Part shown: piece by piece, positions 1 through 9,219 of the stretch
Numbering within the stretch: the stretch's first letter is position 1
Layout: each line of letters starts with the position of its first letter
Assembly (NCBI GenBank): GCA_022747635.1
Contig: JAKTNV010000023.1
Coordinates: 6,791,848 to 6,855,847, forward strand
DNA length: 64,000 nt
Direction: 5' to 3'
From: Hetaerina americana
Taxonomy: Eukaryota; Arthropoda; Insecta; Odonata; Calopterygidae
Position numbers and translations under genes: made by a program
Notes under the pieces: model-generated
What the model was told of the DNA's origin: nothing
Databases searched by the model: none
What the model saw: the letters and a program-made list of their open reading frames with translations, nothing else

Positions 1-1190
1 GCGTTATTGAAACCTCTGCATGAATCCGTGCTCAAGCATAGGGACCACGCGCAGAAGGAACTAATTTCAAAATTGAACATGATACAAATAAATGCTGCCC
101 GTTTCGTTTCGTAAAAAATCATTAAAAACAATTAGAAAATGCCACACCGCCATTGGAAATACTAGATTTGGAGCCACTGGAAGCACGAAAATTACATCTA
201 GGGCCTCTTTTACTGGAAAAATACGAAGTTAAATTCTGCCCTACTGGATATAATTCTAGCCTCGCTATATATTGATAGGTGAGATCATAATGAGAGGTGA
301 CAATCCACTGACGGAGAAAGCGATATAAGGAATAAGTTTTTCATCGACGTTATTGGACATCAGAGTAGAAATCAACATGTACAACCAAAACGAAGCAAAA
401 TGTTATCACTGCTCAATGACGCAACGCCTATGACCCTAGCGGATGGCGAACAACTCCCCCTACCACAAATGGTTGGGGAGGACATCCTCATCAATACTTG
501 TATGATCGAGTATAGCCCGCGTGAATATTCTGATTTGATTTCGACAAAAATATCCTGAAACTGTAATAAACGTTGGAGAAAATCTTAGCGAGTCGTAATA
601 AATTAATGAAGACTAATAGATCATGCAACGGTGCTGCAGAGTTAATAGAATAAATATAGTATATGTAGTTGAGTCGCATTGGAATCGTATCAATCGCTCT
701 GAGTAATTATAACAATCAAATGTCTTTATTGAGGCGAGGTTGAGACCAGATAGTTCCTCCTTCCACCTAACCGTTAAACGAGTAATGAGTGAATTAGAAG
801 GGAGCAAATCGAGACCGATAGTTATGGACAAAACAATCGTGAAAACGAAATAAAAATTGGCTGCATTCCGTAGAGATTCGAGGAACCACTTTTAATTCGC
901 AAATTTGCAACCATGTCTGAAATGGCTGCAAATTATGAGAAATTACCCACTTGCTGTTTTCTAAATTCCTACTACTTTAAAAGTTGCTCTCTCCCCACCA
1001 ATGACCTCAGGATATTAATTCGTGAAAAATTAGTAATATCTTAACTTTCATGCCAATAAATGGCATGTTTCCACGATCTGTAAACGATACCCAATTATTC
1101 CAGGGATCTTGCCAAAAATACTTGAGCAATGCAAATTTCAATTTGTAATTAAAATAGGATGAGACGTGGTTTTCTAGTGTGCTTAACGAT
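1..1190. other. No gene recognised
   Basis: Only short open frames without recognisable domains occur on either strand. No tRNA, hairpin or recognisable transposon motif was seen. Base composition is mixed with CpGs present. It is probably old repeat or intergenic sequence. Confidence 0.5.
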
Positions 1191-1202
1191 TTGCTACCGA
1201 CG

Positions 1203-1335
1203 GATTCAATTCCGGTGAAACCTCTGGGCACCCTTAGCTTCACCCAAGCTGTGAGATTTTCACACGCCTTGGGGCTGGGTGAGCTCTACCCTCACCGATG
1301 AAACCAACCTTCGGGTGGGATGGATGCGGTTTTAC
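1203..1335 (+). repeat. SINE-A copy, internally shortened
   Basis: The segment starts with a B-box-like stretch (GATTCAATTCCGG), continues with CTCTGGGCACC and CACCCAAGCTGTG, then a TTCACACGCC block, and ends with a CCTTCGGGTGGG tail. The same blocks in the same order occur in the fuller copies near 9.0 and 47.1 kb. The A-box half of the tRNA-like head and part of the body are missing. It is a dispersed tRNA-derived retroposon and is not expected to encode protein. Confidence 0.65.
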
Positions 1336-1639
1336 TTATGCCGACAGAAATTCCTGTTCATAAACAATGAGATTGAGATTTTAGCCTTTGGACACTTACA
1401 TTTTACTTATTACTCGCTTAGAGCCTGAACTTGGTTAAATTATAAACCTGAGGATGATTCTAAGTTTGGAAGCGCAACGTAAATGAAAGAGGTCATTTGA
1501 ATTGCAATAATTGTAGTTTTCTTACATTTATTATCTAACGGTTGTCTACCAGTTAAGTCAGTTTTTTGATGGGCCCAGGGATAGCGCTCACATTTCTTAG
1601 TCCCGCATCACAACCCTAAATACTAAAAAACATTCACTC

Positions 1640-1985
1640 ACCACAATAAACAATTCTTTTATCTTTTATTTGCGTACTTTGTGCCACCCGTAATTTCGTC
1701 CAATATGCATATTTTTCTCAATCTCGCTAAGCCAAACACTCTCCTGTCTATCACAATCTCAACATGCCCCGCTGCCAGCGTGTCAGACTACCGTCTTAAA
1801 ATTTCTTCCTGTGACATTCCTTTCTTCCGGAACTTTGTTTTTTTATTTATTATTTATTTATTTCGTTCATTCCTCTTACTACTATTGGGCGCTTTAGAAA
1901 TATTTACATTTCTAAAGCGCCCAATTTACCCTTACCGTCTTGTCTCAACGACCAAGTTTCTAATCTAAACCAAAAACTATGATCT
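1640..1985 (-). mobile_element. Decayed LINE 3' end (reverse-transcriptase C-terminus)
   Basis: Read on the minus strand, the fragment contains ETWSLRQDGKGKLGALEM, the counterpart of the ETWSLKQENRRRLEAFEM block in the LINE tail at 4.9 kb. Farther downstream it has LRKICILDEITGGTKYA, matching the basic tail RRRIGMLDRMKGGRKYSEM of the same element. The blocks are separated by frameshifts, a TTTATTTATTTA tract and an 18-bp hairpin, so the fragment is dead. It is the C-terminal tail of a LINE polyprotein of the kind usually found with a 'craniofacial development protein 2-like' endonuclease. The clade is not assigned. Confidence 0.6.
1884..1925. repeat. Perfect 18-bp hairpin inside LINE tail
   Basis: Arms 1884-1901 and 1908-1925 are exact reverse complements, separated by a 6-base loop (ATTTAC). 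The right arm, read on the minus strand, encodes the LGALE part of the LINE tail, so the left arm is an inverted duplicate of element sequence. No T-run follows that would suggest a terminator. Confidence 0.85.
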
Positions 1986-2139
1986 AAGTTTTCACAATAT
2001 TTGTCTTTATATCTTAAGATTTCTGGCATGCTAATAGTTAATGTAATTATATTGCATTTAATCAATAATTGTCTTCGCCTAATTGAATGCACCGTCAAAT
2101 TTGCAATATGATACATAATTTTTACGCTATTACTATCTC

Positions 2140-3120
2140 TTCCCGCGAGCCGTAGGGCGGAAGGACGCAGAGCGGTGCACTAAATCATGAGACTTAAAAC
2201 CCGTCTGATATCGTGTAGCGTTCGCACAAATTTGAAAATGTAAATTGAAACAACAAGAGGCATTTCCGTGAATTGGGGTCCCGTCTGGCAGCAGTCCTAA
2301 GAAGCGAGGTCATAGCAAAGTCGAAGTCGCAGCTTAGGGTCTTCGGCCTATGAATGCAGTACGCGGGTGTTGGGGTGAGAGAGGACATCAAAACTACGCC
2401 TATGACGATCACGATTAAAAACGAAGTGGGCGGAGTCGCACTCGAGTGGGAAGGGATGGACTGCATCGCCCAGAGGAGAGCGAGCTCCCCTTCAGCTCGT
2501 GGCACATGATCGCGGGCTTCCTTGATCCTCAGCCCCCTCCCGGGCGCAGTCAAATGGGGGCGGGCGACGAGAGGCATTTTGGAGGGAAGGCGGGGGATTA
2601 GGAGGGCGGAGGGAAGTTGCGGAGCTTAAAGAGGGATTATCGGGGGGGCGTGGGGGGGGGGGATCTAAGTATCCAACTGACTTGCCGGTCCGTTGAGGCG
2701 TGGAAGCGATTTGAAGCGAGCGATTAAATTGAATTGTGGAATTAGCGGGGGTGGAGTATGGGCGGCGGGCGGGATTGGGGCCGAGAGGGGAGGTGGAGGC
2801 ACTTGAACCTTCCGGCTCCTTTCCCGGTGAAGGAAAAATGTCTCCCGAAGCCCCGAGGAAGTATCGCCTGCCAAGGGGCCCGGGGGGCGTCGGCAATTAT
2901 TCTCACCTCTCTCCCTGGGGGAGAAGGCACTTTCGGCCAATGCTGCGGTCGGAAGGCGTATCATTTACGGGAATGCTCAAAGAGGGGAGAAAATATTTAG
3001 ATGCAATGGAAGGAATTAGGCGTATACTCATTTGCGTTAAGGAAAGAGAAATCCAAAATGAAGGTGAAAGTAAACAATGGGATATTAGAGAGCGAAGGAT
3101 CCCGGCATAATTTTTGTGGC
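2140..3120. other. GC-rich, CpG-rich block
   Basis: This stretch is much richer in G+C than its flanks, with many CpGs, G-runs (up to ten Gs near 2652-2661) and GGGCGG-type Sp1-like boxes. Open frames overlap on both strands, as expected from low stop-codon frequency in GC-rich DNA, and none has a recognisable domain. It could be a CpG-island-like promoter or first exon, or the GC-rich 5' region of a retrotransposon. A LINE 5' leader at 5.45-5.85 kb is similarly GC-rich. The sequence does not distinguish these. Confidence 0.5.
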
Positions 3121-3239
3121 CGTGGAGAATCAGCAAGAGCATTGAACATTTTCACAGTCTTGTATGACTAATTGATAGGTGTTAATTAATTATTATGTTT
3201 GCGATTTTGTTTTTCTTTCCCCAAATTGCCTCTTCCCTA

Positions 3240-4480
3240 GTTTATAGGCCATCTCGTTATTTCCCTTTTTCATTTTGTCATTAATTTCTTCGCAGCAGCT
3301 TTCTATCCATTATTCTTTTGCCTTCTCGCACTCTCGTATGACCAGGTTCCGCAGCTGTTCACATTGGTCTTTTCCGCTCTAATTTCTTAGATTCTTGTAT
3401 TTTCTTCTTTCGTCTATGAGACCTCTTATTTGAGCTGTTATCCATTGCTTCTTAGATATTTCCGCCTCACTCACAAGGAGCTCATCTACCACCTTGCTAT
3501 TTATATTCTTCATTCCTTTCCATCGGTCGTCAGTGCTGGTATTTTCATGATTTCCCTCTACTTCCCTTTCGATGGCTGCGGTGAACTTTCCTCTTGCGCT
3601 CTTTCTTCCAGTATACTTGTATTCCATCTGGGTTGTTGTGTCTCTTTCTTCATCTTCTAGTATCGCAGCCTGCTCTCCATGATCGCCAGGTTGTAATCGC
3701 TATTTACATCTGCGCCGGGATAACTAACCCTTACCCTTTTTAACTGGATTCTTATACTATATATCTCTTCCTGACAAGGATGTAGTCAATTTGGTATCGT
3801 GCTTTGTCTCCAGGCATCTTCCTTTCAAATCTTCTTCTCGGATGTTGATCGAAGATGGTATTTGCCGCGACCATGTTTCTCTCGTTGCAGAATTCTAGCA
3901 GTCTCTCTCCCGCGGCGTTTCGTTTTCCACATCCGAAGTATCCCACGCTACTTCCCTCTCGCCCCTCGCCACACCACAGCGTTCCAATCTGCCATTACCA
4001 TGAGGTTTTCCTTCCATTTTACTGTTCCTAGAACCTCATCCAGTCCTTCGAATACTTCTTCTATTTCCCCATCTGAATGGCTGGATGTTGGCCTATGCAC
4101 CCGCACTACCACTGTATCTGTAGGCTCTCCCTCTAACCTTATCATAAGGATTCTCTCACTATATTGCCAGTGTGATCTCACTATTCTTGTCCATTCCTTC
4201 TTGAATATGATGCCCATTCCTACAATTTTCTGTTCATCTCCCGAGCATATGACCCGAGTATCCGTCCCTCCAGAAGTCATCGGCCCCGGCTCACTTCATC
4301 TCGCTCACTCCTAGGATGTCGATTCCCAATCCGTCCACTTCCATCTTGGAATTATCCAACGTCCCGCATATTCCCAATGATCTCACGTTTCATATCCCTA
4401 TCCTGCCTTTATCCACCTAGACTGACGTTCCCCTCCCAGTAGTCCTCACCCGGAGCCCGAAGATCCGATTGGGGGACTAG
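3240..4480 (-). mobile_element. LINE endonuclease region, inverted fragment
   Basis: The minus strand carries an apurinic-type endonuclease (EEP superfamily) in order. Near 4370 are NVRSLGICGTLDN and GIDILGVSEMKW, then VVVRVHRPTSSHSDGEIEEV, MVMADWNAVV (the MGDFNA-type catalytic block) near 4000, and ANTIFDQHPRRRF with QIDYILVRKRY near 3800. A linker (KSARGKFTAAIE, KKQWITAQIRGLIDERRKYK) follows to about 3380. Several stops and frameshifts separate the blocks, so it is non-functional. It would have supplied target-site nicking for the LINE. The reverse transcriptase tail of a similar LINE lies immediately to the right in the opposite orientation. Confidence 0.75.
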
Positions 4481-4544
4481 TTAACGTCAGAAATATTTTA
4501 TCAGGAGGAAGGCCATAATACCTTATTTCAATACAAGGCTACAT

Positions 4545-5288
4545 ATTCAAAATATTGGAAATTCAGTGGGACAGGTATGGGATGAGAATCAATATAAATA
4601 AAACAAAGGTTATGCGAAGTTCTAGAAAGAGAAAGGCTAAGCTAAACATTAAAATAGGAGGGCAAAAACTAGAGCAGGTAGAACAGTTCACGTATCCCGG
4701 CAGTGTTTTGGACCAACACGGTCAAAGAAGTAGGGACGTAAGGAGAAGAATTGCCCGATTGCTTTCACAAGGAGGAGGGAGTTATTGAGAGGGACTTTGA
4801 GTAAGGATATTAAGAAAAGACTCGTAAAAACTTTGATATGGAGCGTAGCTTTGTACGGCGCGGAAACGTGGTCATTGAAGCAGGAGAATAGACGTAGACT
4901 GGAGGCTTTTGAAATGTGGATGTGGAGAAGAATGGAGAAGGTGAAATGGACAGAGAAGAAAACAAACGAGGAAGTACTTGGTATGGTGGGCGAAGAGAGG
5001 GGTTTGTTGGGAGAAATCCTATGGAGGCAGGAAAAGTGGGTGAAGGGGGTATTGACCGGCAGTGGGATGTTGAAGACTGTAATAGAGGGGAATATGTTAG
5101 GCAAACGAGGAAAGGGAAGGAGGAGGATAGGAATGTTGGACAGGATGAAGGGAGGGAGAAAGTACTCAGAGATGAAGAAGGACCTGATGTAGAGTAAGAT
5201 TCCGGATTTTGTGTTTTGTTAGGAGTCACCAAATGTTTATTTGGTTGCTGTGTCCAGCCAAAAACCTAATTTAACCGGTAGATTACCT
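4545..5288 (+). mobile_element. LINE reverse-transcriptase C-terminal fragment and 3' tail
   Basis: The plus-strand fragment starts just after where the catalytic YADD would be, with YGMRININKTKVM. It continues with QKLEQVEQFTYPGSVLD, KKRLVKTLIWSVALYGAETW, LEAFEMWMWRRMEKVKW and a basic tail ending in MKKDLM near 5192. A frame change occurs near 4788. After the stop, about 100 nt of 3' UTR ends in CCTAATAATA and runs directly into an (AT)n tract. Catalytic motifs A, B and C are absent. It is the 3' part of a LINE of the same kind as those at 34-35 kb and 63.7-64.0 kb. Confidence 0.8.

Positions 5289-5331
<43 letters not shown>
5289..5331. repeat. (AT)n microsatellite
   Basis: About 20 uninterrupted TA units lie between the LINE tail and the left arm of the tRNA-like repeat. 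Confidence 0.95.
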
Positions 5332-5334
<3 letters not shown>

Positions 5335-5450
5335 TCATATATACAGAAACATATATAAGGAAAAGGGATAGGAACACGTATAAAGGACGAACACAATAGA
5401 GTCATATAAGACCCACGGATCTCAGGGTAAATTACATATCCTCGATAGCT
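5332..5450. repeat. Left part of split, inverted tRNA-like repeat
   Basis: Bases 5332-5401 match the distal part of the 457-bp repeat in minus orientation (ATACTCATATATACAG, AAGGAAAAGGGATAGGAACA). From about 5402 the orientation flips to plus (AGACCCACGGATCTCAGGG) and runs into the 5' half of the tRNA-like sequence starting at 5439. The tRNA-like sequence is interrupted after 5450 by the LINE at 5451-7876 and resumes at 7877. Confidence 0.75.
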
Positions 5451-5851
5451 GCCTTGACAGCAGGACGTGCCTGTGTTCACCGAGTGTCTAAAATCGCCGG
5501 CGTCCGAGGCTTCGGCCGCCGGGGTTTGGAGAGCGGCACTGCCGGACTCTCTCGGAAATCGAGGTTCCGATCGTGTTTTGTTTCGAGCGGCGGTTGACCG
5601 CCTAGTTCATCAAGAAGCGTGCAGTTTGACTCTCGACTTCTTCCGCCGGGAAGGCCGTACTTTTGTTTTGTTTAGTGGATCAAGACTGACCTTGACTCCT
5701 GGTGTAGAGCTTAGGCTCCTTTTGTTTGCTACCGCCGGGTGCGTGTGGCGGGGAGGGAGCGTTCGTGAGTGTTTTATTTCCCTTTAAAGTGCTCGTTTTT
5801 TTTGTTGCGCTTTCCTTCTTCATGCTAGTGTGCTGAATTTGATTTCTTCAA

Positions 5852-7441
5852 ATGGCTGTGCGCCGCTTAAACACGCTCGCCTTGCAAGTTGACGAGAAGG
5901 CGAAGCCCCCTACCCCGTTGGAGGTCCACCTCTTCACGTTAGAGTCGCTGGGCCTCACACCCGAAGAGATAGTGGCGATCCAATTTGGATACAATCGCCA
6001 TTTGATATTCCTGAAGTTGGCAACCGAAGCTACAATGACTAGGATTTTAGACAATACTCCGCGGAAACTACCGTTTCCGTCTTTAAGTGACCAGAGGACG
6101 ACAATAACAATTGACGAGACTTCCGGCAGCCCGTGTAATGTCAGGGTTCTTTGTCTCCCCGTGGAGACCCCATTGGAAGACATAACAGGCGAGCTCCAAC
6201 GCTTTGGTAAAATCCATCGCTCGTGGGAGAACAGGTGGGAGGGAGACAAGATGGCGCGGGTGCTTACTGGCACCAGGGTTGTGCGGATGACGGTCGAGAG
6301 AAATATCCCCTCGTACCTCCACATCGGCGGCAACCGGGCCATCATCATCTATGAGGGTCAGCGCCGCACTTGCGCCCGCTGTAACCAAGAAGGTCACGAG
6401 CGCAAGACCTGCCCTCGGAACCAAGGAGGTAAGAGCTATGTGGAGGCAATGACGATGCCCTCCAACCCTAACGCCGCCGTGGAGATGGACGAGCCCGAAG
6501 TGGCTGTGGAGGAGAGAGCGCGGTCGCTTCTACTCATCGAGGGTGCGGTCCCGGCTGCTCCCGTTGGTCCCCCGCATCTCCCTTCAATTGGAGGGAAATG
6601 TCAACGGGAGCGAAAATCGTCAACGGAGGAAAGGGAACCGAAAAAGAAGAGGACAGACAAACCCAAGCTCCTGGTCTTGAATACCGATCTACAAATGGCT
6701 CACGTACCTACCACCTCGCCTAATATCACACGACCTCCAGCCCCCGTCTCCGTGAGCTCGTCAAATGAGGAGGGATGGTCTTTCGCCCCCCCTCCCCCCG
6801 CTCACCCCATCGACGCCCTCGCTACGCGATCCTTGCATCACGGGTTTCAAACACCCGGAGAACCTCTGGTGACAGGTGAGGAGGATGCATCTGATTGCGA
6901 TGTTTTCCCGTCCCCAACAGCTCATCCCTCGACCCCTTTATCATTGACTGTAAAGGAAGCGTCACCGACCCCGGAAGTCGACCCGCATACAAGTTTCCCA
7001 AAGTCAAAAATCCCACATACCCCATCTTCTTTCCCCATTAAGGACAGCCAAGGTGTCGACGATCTTCCCAGCGCTTCTCAAGATACGGACCACAAGCAAC
7101 TATCGCCCCTGATTTTTCCCGACCACAACCCTTCCGCAGATGAGCCCCAGCCCGCCACTCCGACCCTCCCCGAGGGTACCTCCTGCCCCTTGGCGGCCCC
7201 CAGCGGTGCTCCTTCGAAGAAGGCCCCCTGTGGAACGCTGCCGAGTTACCCGGTCTTCGTGGGGACCACGGCTGGCTCTTCCTCTTCGGACGAGGCCGGG
7301 GGGGAGGGATGTAGCGAAATGCCGCGTCCTCGCTCGTCGACCCGTTGGACGAGGCGTCCCAGGAAACGGCGAAGCACTCGTCGCCCGGGGTCGAGTCGCG
7401 ACCGGAGCGACGCTAGCCACGATCAGAACTCTGGGAAGTGA
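5852..7441 (+). CDS. LINE ORF1 (Gag-like) nucleic-acid-binding protein, CCHC zinc knuckle
   Basis: The 529-residue frame is uninterrupted from ATG at 5852 to TGA at 7439-7441. Residues about 20-170 look like the RRM/DUF4283-like region that precedes zinc knuckles in many LINE ORF1 and ZCCHC-type proteins, ending in the typical AIIIYEGQ lead-in. A knuckle CARCNQEGHERKTC follows with Cys174, Cys177, His182 and Cys187 (CX2CX4HX4C). From about residue 200 the protein is rich in Pro, Ser, Thr and charged residues, low in complexity, with an Arg-rich C-terminus (TRWTRRPRKRRSTRRPG). Such proteins bind element RNA and form the ribonucleoprotein for retrotransposition. The frame is intact and CpG-rich while neighbouring elements are decayed, which suggests recent insertion. 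The family assignment is by motif only; an LTR-element gag is less likely because no protease or LTR is seen. Confidence 0.75.
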   Translation: MAVRRLNTLALQVDEKAKPPTPLEVHLFTLESLGLTPEEIVAIQFGYNRHLIFLKLATEATMTRILDNTPRKLPFPSLSDQRTTITIDETSGSPCNVRVLCLPVETPLEDITGELQRFGKIHRSWENRWEGDKMARVLTGTRVVRMTVERNIPSYLHIGGNRAIIIYEGQRRTCARCNQEGHERKTCPRNQGGKSYVEAMTMPSNPNAAVEMDEPEVAVEERARSLLLIEGAVPAAPVGPPHLPSIGGKCQRERKSSTEEREPKKKRTDKPKLLVLNTDLQMAHVPTTSPNITRPPAPVSVSSSNEEGWSFAPPPPAHPIDALATRSLHHGFQTPGEPLVTGEEDASDCDVFPSPTAHPSTPLSLTVKEASPTPEVDPHTSFPKSKIPHTPSSFPIKDSQGVDDLPSASQDTDHKQLSPLIFPDHNPSADEPQPATPTLPEGTSCPLAAPSGAPSKKAPCGTLPSYPVFVGTTAGSSSSDEAGGEGCSEMPRPRSSTRWTRRPRKRRSTRRPGSSRDRSDASHDQNSGK

Positions 7442-7568
7442 TGTCCGGTAGCCACCCGGTGCCGGACACATTTCGTCCATCGTTGAAGAGTTTTTTTTTC
7501 TGAATGACTGATTGAATCGATAATTTCAACCCTGCCATTGATAATTTCTTACAATACATAATTTTCCA

Positions 7569-7646
7569 TTGCTAGCTAAAATCTCCCTCCTAATATCTGT
7601 GGACCTTGTCTTCCTTTCTTTTTTCTTTCTAAATGTTAATGGTCAA
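7569..7646 (+). pseudogene. Trace of LINE ORF2 start
   Basis: After ORF1 a short frame without an in-frame ATG ends in VFLSFFFLNVNGQ. LNVNG is the usual opening strand of LINE endonuclease domains. The frame then passes into TATG/TGTA-rich sequence with no further endonuclease motifs. This suggests a deletion beginning a few codons into ORF2. The match is short. Confidence 0.35.
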
Positions 7647-7876
7647 ATGTACGAGTATGCGTATGTATGCATATGCTTATGTATGAGCGTGTGGATGTGC
7701 ATGTGTGCGTATGTATGTACAAGTGGATATGTATGTGGGGTATATGTATCATGTATTTATCCATGTATACACTTATACTAAAGAAAAACATGATGTACCC
7801 ATAATCTGTGACCTGATATTATGCATAATGCTAACAAACTCTGTAATATTCTGAGCCGAATAAAATAATTTATATC

Positions 7877-8103
7877 ATAGCTCAAGTGGTTGAGAGCATC
7901 CGCCCGGCAAGTGGAAAGATCCGGTGTTCGAGTCCCGGTTGAGGAAATATTTTTACTCTTGTGATCCGTTCGATTCCGCCTTCCCCACCTCTATTGTGTT
8001 CGTCCTTTATACGTGTTCCTATCCCTTTTCCTTATATATGTTTCTGTATACATAGTATGAGTATTTATTCGCCGTTTGGCGGGATTTCGTGTTTGAATGT
8101 GTA
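7877..8103 (+). repeat. Right part of the split tRNA-like repeat
   Basis: The tRNA-like sequence resumes with ATAGCTCAAGTGG and continues through the GTGTTCGAGTCCCGG B box to TTGAGGA near 7945. It then follows the 457-bp repeat body (TTTTACTCTTGTGATCCG, CCTTCCCCACCTC, TTCGCCGTTTGGCGGGATTT) to an AT-rich end. Its arm 7997-8062 is the inverse of 5332-5401 and shares variants with it that are not found in the 17-18 kb copies. Confidence 0.8.
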
Positions 8104-8127
8104 TATATATAATATATACATATACAT

Positions 8128-8535
8128 GAACCATGCTCAGAAAGTAAGGGCCGTTTGGTCACAGGGAAAAATGCACTCATATGAAAGACATTCTATTGGC
8201 ACTTTTAGTTGGCTACAAACCTAATTCACTTCTCTTCATAATCGCTATTCACTTCTAAGCATTTTTCGTACCGCTGAATCTAATTATTTATCCCCTCTGC
8301 ATATAAGCTCGCCGCCTGAGAGTTGAACCAATTGACAACGCCGTTCTTGAGTTCCTCTTCGGTTTCGAAACGTTTTTCACCAAGCCACTCTTTTAAGTGC
8401 AAGAAGAGGAAGTAGTCGCTAGGAGCAAGGTCAGGGCTCTACGGTGGGTGGTCAAAGAGTTTCCAACGAAAATGTTGAATTTTCTTATTGGTTTTGGTTG
8501 TAGTGTTTCGGTACAAAATTTGTGGTATCAGAGGT
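8128..8535 (-). mobile_element. Mariner transposon fragment, C-terminal part
   Basis: On the minus strand the segment reads KIQHFRWKLFDHPP, then a stop in place of Tyr, then SPDLAPSDYFLFLHLKEWL (the third-Asp block of DD34D mariner transposases), LKNGVVNWFNSQAASLY and KCLEVNSDYEE. It ends in GCTCAGAAAGTAAGG-type terminal sequence near 8130. The N-terminal helix-turn-helix and the first two catalytic acids are missing. It is dead, and similar to the more decayed copy at 38.9-39.5 kb. Confidence 0.8.
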
Positions 8536-8605
8536 TTTCCGTGAAAATACTGTAGTCAGCAGTGCGTCTAAGTTGAGGAAATCGTTTAACCAGGCCATTA
8601 ATCGT

Positions 8606-8766
8606 CACCTCCTCCCTCTCACTCCTTCCCTATCTTCACTCCCCTCTAGCCTCTCCTCTAGATTTCCTCTCCCCCAACCATTCCTCTCACCCCTCCTCCG
8701 TCTCCCGTTCTCCCCTTCCCCTGGTCCCCCTCTCTTTCTCTCGCATCCTTCACCTCCCCTATTCCA
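8606..8766 (+). repeat. Pyrimidine-rich tract
   Basis: About 160 bases are almost entirely C and T on the plus strand (CTCCCTCTCACTCCTTCCC style), with only scattered purines. No polyprotein or transposon motif explains it. Confidence 0.85.
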
Positions 8767-8875
8767 GCTGTCAGTACTACCTTTTCTTCCGAGGAAGACG
8801 GAGCAATATTCCGTCGAAATTATTAAGAAATAACGTGTGATTGTTCTTTTTATGAGTTATTATATTGTTTGCTGC

Positions 8876-9143
8876 TGTCCAAATTCAACGCGAAGGTTGG
8901 TTTGGTTGGTGATGGCAGAGTTCACACAGTACTAAGCCCGACGGCGTGTGACATTCACACATCAGGGTATGGAGGCCAGTTCCTTTCCCTGTGCCGGTTA
9001 TGGTTTCCCAGGAGGGCCTGGTACCCGAAAAATCACATAGCTTGGGTGGAGCTGCAGGTGCCCAGAGTGCCTTGCCCGGGAATCGAACCCGGGGCCCTCC
9101 GGTCAGTAATCCAACGCTCTACCCCCTGGACTACCGCGACCCA
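8876..9143 (-). repeat. SINE-A, near full length
   Basis: Read on the minus strand it begins with a tRNA-like head with A box TAGTCCAGGGGG and a perfect B box GGTTCGATTCC. A body follows (CACTCTGGGCACCTGCAG, GGTACCAGGCC, ACCGGCACAGGGAAAGGAAC, a TGTGTGAATGTCACAC-like palindromic stretch) and a CCTTCGCGTTGAATTT tail. The head gives an internal RNA polymerase III promoter. At least five other copies occur in the window. The (CA)n/(AT)n tract abuts the head, not the tail. Confidence 0.85.
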
Positions 9144-9146
9144 CAC

Positions 9147-9216
<70 letters not shown>
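9144..9216. repeat. (CA)n then (AT)n microsatellite
   Basis: CACACACACA passes into about 27 TA units and then ACACACAAACACA. It lies directly 5' of the SINE-A head. Confidence 0.95.

Positions 9217-9219
<3 letters not shown>

Larger units (their letters stand above)
5451..7876 (+). mobile_element. ORF1-only (ORF2-deleted) LINE inserted in a tRNA-like A box
   Basis: The 2426-bp insertion is flanked by a 6-bp duplication, ATAGCT (5445-5450 and 7877-7882). Removing the insertion and one duplicate restores the tRNA-like A box TAGCTCAAGTGG seen in intact repeats at 17-18 kb. The insertion has a GC-rich leader of about 400 bp, a complete 529-codon ORF1 with a CCHC knuckle, a short trace of an ORF2 start (FLNVNG near 7630-7643), a TATG/TGTA-rich stretch, and a 3' end with AATAAAATAA just before the duplication. 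Most of the endonuclease and all of the reverse transcriptase are missing. It would need both activities from another element, as mammalian HAL1 elements do. Confidence 0.65.

Noticed and set aside
2194..3142. Several overlapping proline/arginine-rich frames as genes
   Set aside because: They overlap on both strands in GC-rich DNA with few stops and show no domain.
5467..5787. 106-codon frame upstream of LINE ORF1 as a separate gene
   Set aside because: It lies in the GC-rich leader of the element, has no recognisable motif and is better read as 5' UTR.
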